DNA from: Enhygromyxa salina
GTDB lineage: Bacteria > Myxococcota_A > Polyangia > Nannocystales > Nannocystaceae
Assembly: GCF_002994635.1 (NCBI RefSeq)
Contig: NZ_PVNL01000047.1
Coordinates: 1-64,000 of the forward strand
Direction of reading: 5' to 3'
Length of the DNA stretch: 64,000 nt
The stretch's first letter is position 1. Every line of letters starts with the position of its first letter. Below the pieces are notes generated by a model that was given only the letters and a program-made list of their open reading frames with translations, searched no databases and was not told the DNA's origin. The translations under genes and the position numbers were made by a program. This document shows, piece after piece, positions 9,566 to 18,071 of this stretch.

Positions 9566-10894
9566 TCAGGGGCTGACGTGGGACGTTTGGCCCTCGAGCA
9601 TGTTCGCGACCCAGTCGACCATGCGGATCCCGTTGACGTTGTTGAGGTAGTAGCTCAGGAAGCTGATCGAGGTGTGCGAGGTGCCGCCCTGCAAGTACGT
9701 GCCCCAGTTGTCGTGACCGGAGAGCTCGGCGCGGAGCGAGTACACGCCGGCTTTGAAGTACGGCCCCTTCATCGGCAGCTCGATGATCCCAGGCGGGCAC
9801 TGCTGGCCGCCCTGATCTTGCACGCCGTAGCCAAAGAAGGTCCGGATCACCAGATCCTGCTCCGACGTGATCAAGCCCAGGGTCTGATCCGCGTGCTTGT
9901 CGGCCAGGTAGTGGGCCAGCTGGTAGACCCCACCGCCGTCGTCGGAGAAGCACTCCGCGCAGTCGGCTGGCAGCGTGGCGTCGAGGTTGAACAGGTCGCG
10001 CCAGGTCTGTTGCAAGCACGGAACGAGATAGGGATCCGTCAGCGGTGGCCCCGAGTCATCGATGAGGGTGACCTTGCTCCCACCAAAGGCGTCGGCGATC
10101 CGATCATAGTTGAACGCCGCCCCGAACCCGCCTGCGCTGATCCCCGTGACCAACACGTGCGAGGTGCCTTCAAACGTGGGCACAATTCGATCGAGAAATT
10201 CATGCACGTTGGAGTAACCAACGAACTGCTGAGGAGCCCCGAACGCGAACCCCGGCACCGAGGTGTTCGGCGCGGCGCCAGCGTGGACGTCACCCGTGCA
10301 GTACGGCACATAGATGAAGTTCCAGTCACGGACCGGATTGTCGGCGTTGGTGGTGCTGAACAGCCCGCCTTGCAGCACCGTGTTCTGCCAGATCAGGTCG
10401 AAGGTCAGCTGATCGAAGTTGGCGAAGCTCGCGTAAAACAGCCCACAGGTGGCCTCGTTGAAGCAGCCGCCGCCACCCTCGAAGAAGATGACCAGCTCGT
10501 CGGAGATGCCATAGCGCACGCCGATCCCCGCCGGGCTTCCATCGATGCACTTCGCGCCCGGGACGTCGACCCAATTCCACTCGCCCGGCGGCGCCTCCGG
10601 CAGCGGATCGCCCGTGTAGAGCGGTGGTTCGGGCTCCTCTGGGAGATCGACGGGGGTGCCCGAGTCGCTCTCGGCCGTGTCGCTCTCGCCAGGGTCGCCA
10701 TCGCCAGAGTCGCTCTCCGACGGCGGCGCGCCAGATTCCTCGCCGGCCGTCTCCGCGCCACCCGTCGCACCCGAGGCCGCATCAGAGGCCGCATCAGAGG
10801 CCGCATCAGAACCGCCGGGATCGCCCCCGCATGCGCCCAACAGCCCGATCATGAGCACGCAACTGTGTTTCGCAACGCGAACCGAAGTCATCAC
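9566..10894 (-). CDS. Pectin-acetylesterase/Notum-like lipoprotein hydrolase
   Basis: Residues 1-22 (MMTSVRVAKHSCVLMIGLLGAC) are a lipoprotein signal. A low-complexity linker rich in Ser, Asp, Gly and Ala runs to about residue 90. The catalytic part resembles the pectinacetylesterase/Notum alpha/beta-hydrolase family. It has FFEGGGGCFNEATCGL (oxyanion region), VPYCTGDVHAG, and the nucleophile elbow GISAGGFGAAFNYDRIADAF with Ser about two thirds in. Then come DDSGPPLTDPY and a His in GTSHTSISFLSYYLN. Family members remove O-acyl groups from polysaccharides or proteins; the real substrate is unknown. The linker is coded by three exact 12-bp repeats (10783-10818). A predator would use it outside the cell, which is an inference. 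Confidence 0.85.
   Translation of the reverse strand: MMTSVRVAKHSCVLMIGLLGACGGDPGGSDAASDAASDAASGATGGAETAGEESGAPPSESDSGDGDPGESDTAESDSGTPVDLPEEPEPPLYTGDPLPEAPPGEWNWVDVPGAKCIDGSPAGIGVRYGISDELVIFFEGGGGCFNEATCGLFYASFANFDQLTFDLIWQNTVLQGGLFSTTNADNPVRDWNFIYVPYCTGDVHAGAAPNTSVPGFAFGAPQQFVGYSNVHEFLDRIVPTFEGTSHVLVTGISAGGFGAAFNYDRIADAFGGSKVTLIDDSGPPLTDPYLVPCLQQTWRDLFNLDATLPADCAECFSDDGGGVYQLAHYLADKHADQTLGLITSEQDLVIRTFFGYGVQDQGGQQCPPGIIELPMKGPYFKAGVYSLRAELSGHDNWGTYLQGGTSHTSISFLSYYLNNVNGIRMVDWVANMLEGQTSHVSP
10783..10818. repeat. Three tandem 12-bp repeats coding the linker of the esterase-like protein
   Basis: The unit GAGGCCGCATCA occurs three times without change and codes (Ser-Asp-Ala-Ala)n on the minus strand. 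The number of copies can change by slippage without breaking the frame, so the linker length may vary among strains. Confidence 0.85.
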
Positions 10895-10943
10895 CTCAAC
10901 ATAACAAATTCCTCTGTGGCCGTAACCACCATTCGACTGAAAA

Positions 10944-11693
10944 TCAGAACCGCAAGCTCGCTCCGCCGCTCAACCCTCGCATCCCCACAAACGCCCCATC
11001 AAAGTAGATCGCCGCCCGGTCCCCGATCGCCAGATTGAACCCAGCCGCGACCGACACATGATAAAGGTCTCCGCCAATTACGCGCTGATCACCCTGCCTC
11101 CAAAACACCGGCCCGCCAAACCCCCGCACCGCCACATACGGGCTCCACGCGTCGCCAAGCGTCCATCCCACGCTCACGTCACCTTTGACATCCAGTGCAT
11201 GTAATCCAACGCGCTCCCCGTCGGACTCGCGCTGGGTCGCCGCAGACGATCCGCTCACGGTTCCGACCACCAACAAATATGGGAGCTCGGGTTTTGTACC
11301 AAAGTACCGACGGGCCACCGTCAGCGACCACACGACCCCGGGCCGGATCTCCCAGCTGTCGGCCGGCGCCCCTCGAAGCCCGTTCACGCGCCCGCCCATG
11401 TGGGGCCCGACCGCAGCCCCGAGCACCAGGCCGCGCTCGAGCGCGCCGACCAAGCTCAGCGTGTACGCGGACTGGCGAAACCGATAGCGACCGGCGTCGA
11501 TGAACACCAGCCGGGTGTCCGAGAAGCCGTAGCTGACGCCGAGCGCAAATGGCCTGCGCTTGGTCTCGGTCGGGGTCGCCATGCAGCCAGTCGGACCGAC
11601 CGGCGCGCTCACGCCTCAGGCCGTGGCCAGGCGCGGAGCGGCGAAGGTCACGGTGCCGAACAGCAGAGCCAAGAGCCAAGGGCGAGCGCGCAT
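10944..11693 (-). pseudogene. Outer-membrane beta-barrel-like protein split by an in-frame TGA at the signal-peptide junction
   Basis: From the ATG at 11693 the frame reads MRARPWLLALLFGTVTFAA and ends ATA, a clean Sec signal peptide of 25 residues with an Ala-X-Ala cleavage site. The next codon (11618-11616) is TGA. The same frame then stays open for 224 further codons. That part starts GVSAPVGPTGC and has alternating strands ending in Phe or Tyr/Arg (ALGVSYGFSDTRLVFID, AAIYFDGAF, GGASLRF at the very end), as in small 8- to 12-strand barrels. Without the stop it would be a 249-residue exported protein. The body could only be made on its own from a GTG at 11612 or an ATG slightly later, without export. 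Nonsense mutation, recoding or a sequence error are all possible. The family is unknown. Confidence 0.7.
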
Positions 11694-12227
11694 GGGTGGT
11701 AGCGTAGCGGATCGCGCAGCTGCTCGCTGGCTTGCAGGCTACGCTAGCGATCGTGCTGGCCAACGGCGCCGCAGGGTGGCTCTCCATCAACTCGCTGGCG
11801 CGGGTTGGTTCGGCGCGGCGTGTGCGAGTTGTCCGACAACCACCAGCGGGTCCGGGTCGCCTCGGCCGATCGCCCACTCGCTCGCGTCGTGCATCGGCGA
11901 AGCGTGGCTCGCGGGTTCCTTCGGCGGGGATCGGCGCGCGGCATGAACCCTCGTCCCGCGCACGCGGCAAATCATGACAGCCAGTGACATTGGGGCGAAA
12001 CGCTTCACGTGCGACAATCACCTGCATTGAGAGATCACCAAATGAGACTCGGATTGTTATTTTCAGAGCGTCGACCCCGACGACGCTGTCGCTGGCGCCG
12101 TCGATTCCCAAGCCCAGCATACGCACCTTACATTCATGCGATCACGTCGCGGTGATGTATGATGCACTCGCGATCGCTCGTGCTAATGCGATCCGCAGCG
12201 CCCCCTTCCGTCCAACGAGGTAGCACC
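11694..12227. other. 534-bp stretch without a convincing gene
   Basis: Several short open frames exist but none has convincing protein character. A perfect 9-bp inverted repeat, TAGCGTAGC at 11700-11708 and GCTACGCTA at 11738-11746, lies just upstream of the barrel gene on the minus strand and could be an operator. An A/T-richer patch around 12025-12070 may hold the promoter of the next gene. No -10/-35 pair is clear enough to name. Confidence 0.4.
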
Positions 12228-12617
12228 GTGTACGAGATCAAGACCGACACCGCCGAGCACATCATCGAGTTCTTCCTCGCGGGCCTGGTTCGACACGCCG
12301 AGATCGATCAATTTGTGACCGAGCTCGAGCGCGCCACCCGAGCCTTTGCGGGGAGTGAGATCAAGATCAAGGCCGACCTGCGGGCGTTCTCCCCCGCTTC
12401 GCAAGACGTCGCCAACAAGATCAAGGCCGTGCAGGAGTTCGGCCTGCGCCACGGCGTCACCCGGGTCGCCGAGATCGTCGAGAGCGACATCGTCGCGCTG
12501 CAGCTCAACCGCGTCGCCCGTGAGAGCGGCACCCACTCGATCCTGCGTCGGTTCTGGGAGGACGAGTCCGCGCTCGCCTGGCTCGTGCACGGGGATCGCA
12601 AGCGGGTCGCGTCCTGA
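12228..12617 (+). CDS. SpoIIAA/STAS-like small protein
   Basis: A 129-residue soluble protein. I chose the GTG at 12228 because GAGG lies eight bases before it; the open frame begins 23 codons earlier but that extension looks random. The core EHIIEFFLAGLVRHAEIDQFVTELE, then IKIKADLRAFSPASQDVA, then FGLRHGVTRVAEIVESDIVALQLNRVA follows the beta-alpha order of the SpoIIAA-like (STAS-related) family. A second protein with the same layout lies at 59618-60121. Such proteins are small signalling or lipid-associated modules; no precise role is known here. A GRAS protein gene on the other strand ends four bases after its stop. Confidence 0.7.
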   Translation: MYEIKTDTAEHIIEFFLAGLVRHAEIDQFVTELERATRAFAGSEIKIKADLRAFSPASQDVANKIKAVQEFGLRHGVTRVAEIVESDIVALQLNRVARESGTHSILRRFWEDESALAWLVHGDRKRVAS

Positions 12618-12620
12618 CGG

Positions 12621-13832
12621 CTACTTGCGTCCGCGCAGCACCGCCAACAGCGGCACGCCGCCAAACAACAGGCGAAACGCCCACGCCGACTCGTCGAGCG
12701 CGAATCCGTCTGGCGTGCCGGCCCTCGGGACCAGATCCCGCGGGGAATCGAGCTCCCAGCCAGCCCGCTCGAGCCGCCCCGCCCAGGTCCGGCTGAGTTC
12801 GTGTCGCTCGCTGCGACCGGTGCCGTCGTGACCGATCACGTTGCGGACCTCGGGGGCAAAGAACTCGGTCCACACCAACCGCGCTTCGGCGGCCTCGAGG
12901 GTCGCGTCGAGGCAAGCGGCGACGCTGCGATAGTGCCGATAGGCGTACAGCAGGCGCAGCGGCAGGTGATCGTCGACGTGGTCGCTGTCGGGCTCGGTCA
13001 ACACCACCGTCTGCGCCCCGAGCTCGTGCAGCAGCGCCAGCACCCCCTCGCGGTCGAGCTCACCTGGCCCGCTGGGGACCACGTGGTGGACCGCGAACGC
13101 GGCGTTGGCCAGGACCCGCCCGCGCATCGGTGGAAAGTCGTCGAGCCGCAGCTGCTCGGCCCGCTTGGCGACCGCGGTGAACGTGGCCTCGACGCCGAGC
13201 TCGGCCGCGGTGTCCAGCACCTGGCGGCCCGCGAGCTCGAGCGCCCCGCGCTCGGACTGCTGATCCGAGTCCGGCTCGACGCCGACCACGTGCAGCCGAC
13301 TGATCTGGCGGCGCGCGACCGGGTTGCGCAGCAGCGCCCGGAGCTGGCCGCCGCGACCGATCCCGACGTCGATCAACGTGACCTCGGATCCATCTGGTAG
13401 GCCGTGCAGCAGCGCCTTGTTGGCCGCCGCGTAGGCGAACGGGATCAGCGGGGTCCGCAGCCGCAGCAGCTCGAACGCCCGCAGCTGCGCGCCGGGTGGC
13501 CGGGCGCCGAGATACAGGTTGCCGCCGCTGCTGCTCACGCTGCGGCAGCGGCCGAGGATCGTCTCGGCGAAGGTTCGGACCGCGATGGCTCCGTGCGCGT
13601 CGCCCTCGTCGGGCATCGCGCGGATCAGCGACTCCGCGACCGCCGTCGCGGCTGGGATCTCCGTGGCGTCGAGATGCCCACAGGCGCGCCACAACGACGC
13701 GACGCGGCCGAGCTCGAGCGCGGACAGGCCCGCGAAGAAGTCGACCGCCGGGATGTCATCCGCGACGCCGCCGAGCTCCTCGGCGAAGGACTCGAGCACG
13801 CCAACCGACTGACCATCCTCGATCGCCACCAC
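12621..13832 (-). CDS. Bacterial GRAS-domain protein (SAM-methyltransferase-like Rossmann fold)
   Basis: The 403-residue protein aligns by eye over its whole length with the GRAS family known from plant SCARECROW/DELLA regulators. An N-terminal helical block ends ...AIAVRTFAETILGRC. The leucine-heptad/VHIID-like centre is PFAYAAANKALL plus VTLIDVGIGRGGQLRALL. Then come GVEPDSDQQSERGAL, the LANAAFAVHHV strand, VVLTEPDSDH, YRHYRSVAACLDATL, and VWTEFFAPEVRNVIGHDGTGRSERHE split over the RVER-like motif. A SAW-like end has SAWAFRLLFGGVPLLAVL. Known bacterial GRAS proteins are thought to be small-molecule methyltransferases or ligand binders; the plant ones bind regulators. The start is a GTG. It converges with the SpoIIAA-like gene, four bases apart. 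The real substrate is unknown. Confidence 0.88.
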   Translation of the reverse strand: MVAIEDGQSVGVLESFAEELGGVADDIPAVDFFAGLSALELGRVASLWRACGHLDATEIPAATAVAESLIRAMPDEGDAHGAIAVRTFAETILGRCRSVSSSGGNLYLGARPPGAQLRAFELLRLRTPLIPFAYAAANKALLHGLPDGSEVTLIDVGIGRGGQLRALLRNPVARRQISRLHVVGVEPDSDQQSERGALELAGRQVLDTAAELGVEATFTAVAKRAEQLRLDDFPPMRGRVLANAAFAVHHVVPSGPGELDREGVLALLHELGAQTVVLTEPDSDHVDDHLPLRLLYAYRHYRSVAACLDATLEAAEARLVWTEFFAPEVRNVIGHDGTGRSERHELSRTWAGRLERAGWELDSPRDLVPRAGTPDGFALDESAWAFRLLFGGVPLLAVLRGRK

Positions 13833-13958
13833 CCGAGTTTATTGCGCGTTCGCCCGGCCCGGCGCAACGGGTGACGACGTTCGCGGGTGACCCAGCCGCG
13901 CGCCGGCATCGCCAGCTGCCACGGCGGCGTCCGGGCGGGGCGCGTGATAGCGTCGTGT

Positions 13959-14357
13959 ATGTCCGCCCAGACCCTCCGCCGAGGCTTTCACGTCGCCGCC
14001 GCGTTCAACATCTTGGGCATGCTGCTGTTCAGCCGCGGCCTGACCAACGACCTGCTCGGCGAGCTCGATCCGGCTGTGTTTGGGCTCCCGGGGATCGTGT
14101 TGATCTGCGTGTGGGGTCTGGCCTACCTCGCGCTCGCCGACAGCTTCGCCGCCGCGCCCAAGGTCGCGCTGGTGTTCGGGGTCGAGAAGCTGGTCTACGT
14201 CGGCAACTGGGTGTGCTGGCTGCTCGTTCACGGCGGCGAGCTGGGCAGCGTGTGGGCACGGGATCCGATGACCGCGCTGTTCTACGCCAGCTACGGGCTC
14301 GTGGATGCAGCGTTCGCGCTGTTCTTTGTCTACGTGTGGGCCCGCGCTCGTCCATGA
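13959..14357 (+). CDS. Small four-helix membrane protein of unknown function
   Basis: A 132-residue protein starting MSAQTLRRGFHVAAAFN. It has four hydrophobic segments at about residues 9-27, 41-62, 69-88 and 102-127. Charged loops include FSRGLTNDLLGELDP. No family motif is visible. The upstream part of the open frame (from 13887) has a composition unlike a protein start, so the ATG at 13959 is preferred. The SDR gene follows on the same strand after 52 bases, so they may be co-transcribed. Confidence 0.7.
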   Translation: MSAQTLRRGFHVAAAFNILGMLLFSRGLTNDLLGELDPAVFGLPGIVLICVWGLAYLALADSFAAAPKVALVFGVEKLVYVGNWVCWLLVHGGELGSVWARDPMTALFYASYGLVDAAFALFFVYVWARARP

Positions 14358-14409
14358 CAGAGCGGCGATCGGTCTGTGGGAGTCCCAAAACGAGGTAATC
14401 TCTGCGGGC

Positions 14410-15213
14410 ATGGACGTCTCAGGCAAGCTCGTCGTCATCACCGGTGCCAGCCAGGGCATGGGTGCCAGCACTTCGTTGGCGCTGGGGAGCCAGGGGGCGC
14501 GTGTGATCTTGGTCGCCCGCACCGAGGCGAAGCTGCAGGCGATCGCGGATCAGATCACCGCGGCGGGCGGCGAGGCGCACGTGCGGCCGTGCGACCTCTC
14601 GGATCCCGCGAGCGTGACGGCGCTGGGCGAGGACGTGGTCCGCTCGCTCGGGGTCCCCGATGTGATCATCAACAACGCGGGCGCCGGGCGCTGGTTGGCG
14701 GTCGACGAGACGCCGCTCGAGGAGGCCGTGCAGATGATGCAGGCGCCCTACTTCGCGGCGTTCTTTGTCACGCGTGTGTTCTTGCCGGCGATGATCGAGC
14801 GTCGCAGCGGGTTGATCGTCAACGTGCAGTCGCCCATGAGCCGGGTGGTGGCGGGCGGGTGTACGGGCTATGCCGCGTGCCGCTGGGCGCTGCGTGGGTT
14901 CAACGAGGGGTTGCGCGCCGATCTGCGTGGGACTGGCGTCAAGGTGACCGAGGTGATGTTTGGCGAGGTCACGTCGGATTATTGGGAGAATAACCCGGGC
15001 GCGAAGGAGCGGTTGCCTGGGATTGCCAATGTACTGATCCCGACGATGACGACGCAGCAGGTCGGCGCTGCGATGATCAAGGCGATCCGGGCGGAGCGGC
15101 GGGTATTCATGCGGCCGTTCATGCTGACGGTGACCGTGGGCCTGCTGTGGATGTTTCCTGGCGTGGTTCGGTGGCTCACGGTCAGTACCGGGTGGCAGCG
15201 CGGTGGTGGGTGA
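14410..15213 (+). CDS. Short-chain dehydrogenase/reductase family protein with Lys-to-Arg change in the catalytic motif
   Basis: A classical SDR of 267 residues that would bind NAD(P) and oxidise or reduce an alcohol/carbonyl substrate. The nucleotide motif is TGASQGMG (residues 11-18), NNAG lies at about 89-92, and the catalytic Ser is Ser141 in VNVQSPMS. The active-site motif reads Tyr154-Ala-Ala-Cys-Arg158 instead of Tyr-X-X-X-Lys; the codon is CGC, so the Lys is replaced. A hydrophobic C-terminal helix (LTVTVGLLWMFPGVVRWL) suggests membrane attachment. The loss of Lys may mean altered activity or a binding role. The ATG at 14410 gives the standard SDR N terminus. Confidence 0.88.
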   Translation: MDVSGKLVVITGASQGMGASTSLALGSQGARVILVARTEAKLQAIADQITAAGGEAHVRPCDLSDPASVTALGEDVVRSLGVPDVIINNAGAGRWLAVDETPLEEAVQMMQAPYFAAFFVTRVFLPAMIERRSGLIVNVQSPMSRVVAGGCTGYAACRWALRGFNEGLRADLRGTGVKVTEVMFGEVTSDYWENNPGAKERLPGIANVLIPTMTTQQVGAAMIKAIRAERRVFMRPFMLTVTVGLLWMFPGVVRWLTVSTGWQRGGG

Positions 15214-15376
15214 GTTGAGCGGTAGGCGTGCGCTTGCCGGACGGTTGCTGGGTTGGCGGCAGGCTCGAGCGGGCCCGCGGAGGCCGCAACCCGGTCAGGA
15301 GCCGCAAACACACGCTTCTGGAGCGACGAGCTCTACACGCGTATGATCGGCAGCACGCTCCACGCGAGCCCCCGCC

Positions 15377-16081
15377 ATGCCCGAAGCACCCTGGATCGAC
15401 TCGAAGGTGTGGCACAAGACCGCCGTGGTGGTCCCTGGGCGACGGCTCTTAGTGCTCCTCCCACCGAGGCTGGCGGCGGTGCGACCGACAGAGGTCACGC
15501 TACCCCCGACGGGGCAGACAACGGTCAGGGCCCGCTTCGATCCGCCCCTCTCCTTCAGCGCGCTGTGCTTTTCGGAGCTCGTGCTCGAGGCCCAGGTGTC
15601 CTGGACGCACTTCGACCGCTCGTCGTTCGCGTCCCATCGCTATTGGGTCATGAGCGGCGTCCTCGCGGCGCCTGGGCGGGTCCGGCTCCCATCGCGGCTG
15701 GGGCGAGCGCACGCCGCCGCGAAGCCCGTTGGCTTCACGGCGTGGGGCGCCGCGAACCGGTTCACCCCGAGCCGCGACTTCTCATGGCGGGGGCTGCCCT
15801 TCGCCGCCGACCACGGCGTCCAACTCAGCCGCGATCGCGGCGTGCTGGCCGGGTCCATATCGATCGGCGGAGTCGAGCTCGAGCGCGGGACCACTGTGGA
15901 TTCCGATCCCGACGACGGCTCGGTACTGGAAGCGAGGCTCGCGCGGCCCATGATCGTATACGGCCACGACGTCCCGGAGGATGCCCTCGTCGTGGTCCAT
16001 CGCGGCGTCTCTCCCCGCGCCGTCACCGTCATCACACCGACCGGATGCTCGGTCATTCAACCCGACGGAACGCGAGGCTGA
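15377..16081 (+). CDS. Hypothetical protein, 234 aa
   Basis: Starts MPEAPWIDSKVWHKTAVVV and has no signal peptide or membrane helix. The body alternates hydrophobic strands with Pro/Gly turns (LSFSALCFSELVLEAQVSWTHF cut by charged turns, GVLAGSISIGGVELERG, ARPMIVYGHDV), which suggests an all-beta protein. No motif is recognised. A longer open frame overlaps in another phase, but this frame has the expected third-position G/C and a coherent composition. Confidence 0.6.
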   Translation: MPEAPWIDSKVWHKTAVVVPGRRLLVLLPPRLAAVRPTEVTLPPTGQTTVRARFDPPLSFSALCFSELVLEAQVSWTHFDRSSFASHRYWVMSGVLAAPGRVRLPSRLGRAHAAAKPVGFTAWGAANRFTPSRDFSWRGLPFAADHGVQLSRDRGVLAGSISIGGVELERGTTVDSDPDDGSVLEARLARPMIVYGHDVPEDALVVVHRGVSPRAVTVITPTGCSVIQPDGTRG

Positions 16082-16438
16082 ATGACGGTCGAGAGCGGTG
16101 GTCCTGACGCCGCCCCTCACGCGAGCTGTGGCTGCTGCCGGGCTTCTTCCTGTTGGCGACCGCCCGAGCGAGTACGCGGGAGCGTCGAGGTCACTCGTTG
16201 GTGTGGTCCAGTACACCTGATCGTGTAGCATCGAAGTGATTCGAGCCGCGCAACGAAACCGATCATTCGCCCTCTCGCATCGCGCAATTCGCTATGTTTG
16301 AGGGTGTGGAAAGACCAGACATTCAGCCAATATCGTACTCCTCACGTTGACATGACGCTCGGCCTCGGGTGCGAGTCGATCAATCCCGGGTGAGCAGCCT
16401 GAGGGATCGCGGCACGGCGCGTGCTAGCGTCCGCGCCC
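16082..16438. other. 357-bp stretch without a gene
   Basis: No open frame of protein character. It contains a mildly A/T-rich part around 16230-16350, including a TTGACA at 16347-16352 without a partner -10 box at the right distance. It likely carries the promoter of the next gene but I cannot place it. Confidence 0.35.
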
Positions 16439-16867
16439 ATGAGCAACATAGACCAGACGGTCCCGGCCCCAACGATCGACGAGCTGACCGCGCGCGCGTG
16501 CGCCATCGAGGGTGCGTGGCTCGCCGAGCAGGACCTGGACGAAGACCTTCCCGAGGCCGGCCTCGTGCTCGACGCCTGGTTCCGCACCGAGTACTTCGCG
16601 GCGGCGGACATCTCCGCGCAGGTCGAGCACGCCGTGCTCGCGGAGGGTGCCGCGGGGACGGCCGCCATCGCCGTCCACGTCGAGGTCTTCGATCACGACG
16701 ACGTCTGGACGATCACGCTCCTCTTCGCGCAAGACGCCACCCGTGCCGTCCTCGTCGGCGTGCCGTCGGAGCCCCTCGAGATGGGGCCGCTCGAGGCGCT
16801 CCTCGGGACCTCGCAAGCGCTCCCTTTCTCGCTCTACGACGATGACTTCGTCCTCGGGCACGGCTGA
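16439..16867 (+). CDS. Hypothetical acidic protein, 142 aa
   Basis: Starts MSNIDQTVPAPTIDELTARA at the ATG whose first base is 16439. The protein is acidic (EQDLDEDLPEAG, DHDDVWT) and has a plausible alpha/beta layout. It opens with a helix, then YFAAADISAQVEHAVLAEG, then the strand pairs IAVHVEVFDHDDVWTITLLF and AVLVGVPSEPLEM. No membrane segment, signal or known motif is visible. It stands alone between two gene-poor stretches. Confidence 0.6.
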   Translation: MSNIDQTVPAPTIDELTARACAIEGAWLAEQDLDEDLPEAGLVLDAWFRTEYFAAADISAQVEHAVLAEGAAGTAAIAVHVEVFDHDDVWTITLLFAQDATRAVLVGVPSEPLEMGPLEALLGTSQALPFSLYDDDFVLGHG

Positions 16868-17028
16868 CGCCGAAGCGTCGACCTTCGGCCTCGCCCACCG
16901 ATCCTCGGTCCACACGGATCCGAGCGCGGACCGACCCAGCACGGGCGGTGGTCGGAGCAGACCCCGGCGGTCGCCATCGCGGCAGTCGTGCTCCGCCCCA
17001 GCAGCGCACTCCAGTCGGGCCCCCCAAA

Positions 17029-17559
17029 CTAAGCTCGAGGCCCGTCAGCCCGCGAGAGGCTCAGCATCAACAGCAGCGTCCCGATCACCAACGCAGTGTC
17101 GGCCAGATTGAAGCTCGGCCAGCTGCCGCCCCACGGGTAGTTGAGCCGAATAAAGTCGACGACACCGTGATCCCCGAGCGCGTCAACGCGAAACAGCCGG
17201 TCGTACAGGTTCCCCAGCGCGCCACCGCTGACCAGGCCGAGCGCGAGCATGCGCAGGCGATCCACGCCGGGGCTGCGCAGCGCGATGAAGGCGGTCAGGC
17301 CGACCACCAAGATCGTGATCGGCAAGAACATCATCGGATACTGAACCTCGCGAACCACGCTGAACGCAGTGCCGCGGTTGAACGCAAAGCTCAACTCCAG
17401 CGTGGATCCCAGCAATGCAACGCTGTCTCCGCGCGGACGCAGCTGGGTCCAGACCCAGTGCTTGCTGGCGAGATCCGCGCCCAGGGTAGCCAGCAGCGTG
17501 AGCGCAGCGAGCATCCATGAAATTCGAGGACCGGTTTCCGACCTGTGATCAGAGCTCAT
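17029..17559 (-). CDS. lspA: Lipoprotein signal peptidase (signal peptidase II)
   Basis: LspA is the membrane aspartyl protease that cuts the signal peptide from diacylglyceryl-prolipoproteins. The 176-residue protein has four membrane helices and all family motifs: DLASKHWVW after helix 1, AFNRGTAFS, GALGNLYDRL with the first catalytic Asp, VVDFI, and FNLADTALVIG with the second catalytic Asp. The length is normal. It is transcribed away from a BlaI/M56 gene pair across a 116-bp region with operator-like repeats, so the repressor may also affect lspA. That link is an inference. Many lipoprotein genes in the window depend on this enzyme. Confidence 0.96.
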   Translation of the reverse strand: MSSDHRSETGPRISWMLAALTLLATLGADLASKHWVWTQLRPRGDSVALLGSTLELSFAFNRGTAFSVVREVQYPMMFLPITILVVGLTAFIALRSPGVDRLRMLALGLVSGGALGNLYDRLFRVDALGDHGVVDFIRLNYPWGGSWPSFNLADTALVIGTLLLMLSLSRADGPRA

Positions 17560-17577
17560 TGCTGTTTTTTTAGCATG

Positions 17578-17670
17578 GTGCTAGAAAAACTGCACACGGA
17601 TATTTTCGCGTCACAGGCCTGGCTGCGCCAGCACTTGCTGCTTCGCCCCATGATGCTAGAAAACCCGCAC
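17578..17670. promoter_or_regulatory. Two 18-bp operator-like repeats between lspA and the BlaI-type gene
   Basis: GTGCTAGAAAAACTGCAC at 17578-17595 and ATGCTAGAAAACCCGCAC at 17653-17670 match at 15 of 18 positions, 75 bp apart. The first has GTGC/GCAC arms around an A-rich centre. The second ends five bases before the repressor start codon. BlaI/MecI-type repressors bind paired dyads in front of their own operon, so autoregulation is likely. Confidence 0.6.
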
Positions 17671-17675
17671 CAAGC

Positions 17676-18071
17676 ATGGCACCGCGCAAGCCCAAGCTGC
17701 AGCACCTGTCACGCCGCGAGGGGCAGATCATGGACATCGTGTACCGCCGCGGTCGCGTGACGGTCCAGGAGGTGCTCGATGACCTCCCAGATCCACCCAG
17801 CTACTCGGCCGTGCGCGCGCTGGTCCGGGTGCTAGAGGACAAGGGCCTGCTCGCGCACACCCAAGATGGTCCACGCTACGTGTATGAGCCCACGGTGACG
17901 CACGCACGTGCGGCTCACTCCGCGCTGGCGCACCTGGTAAAGACCTTCTTTCGCGGCTCGACCACGGAGGCTGTGGCAAGCCTGCTCGAGCTCGAGGGCG
18001 ACGAGCTCTCGCGCGATGATCTGGACGCGCTGAGCGAAATGATCGAGCGGGCACGCGGAGGCGAGGGATGA
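17676..18071 (+). CDS. BlaI/MecI/CopY-family transcriptional repressor
   Basis: A 131-residue winged-helix repressor. Residues 10-75 hold the family pattern LSRREGQIMDIVYRRGRVTVQEV and SYSAVRALVRVLEDKGLL, followed by a wing HTQDGPRYVYEP. The helical tail from 80 on would form the dimer and, in the family, is cut when the sensor fires. It overlaps the M56 peptidase gene by four bases (ATGA), the standard blaI-blaR1 layout. Two repeats upstream are likely operators. No beta-lactamase gene lies near, so the target may be an envelope-stress gene such as lspA. Confidence 0.92.
   Translation: MAPRKPKLQHLSRREGQIMDIVYRRGRVTVQEVLDDLPDPPSYSAVRALVRVLEDKGLLAHTQDGPRYVYEPTVTHARAAHSALAHLVKTFFRGSTTEAVASLLELEGDELSRDDLDALSEMIERARGGEG

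Noticed and set aside
7040..11038. A 1332-residue open frame on the plus strand opposite the kinase and esterase genes
   Set aside because: It is a product of high G/C on the other strand. Its product is almost all Arg, Ala, Gly and Pro, and the opposite frame has clear domains.
11616..11618. TGA as a selenocysteine codon in the barrel-like gene
   Set aside because: The position is a signal-peptidase site, not a redox site, and I see no clear bacterial SECIS hairpin directly after it. No selenocysteine genes are in the window.
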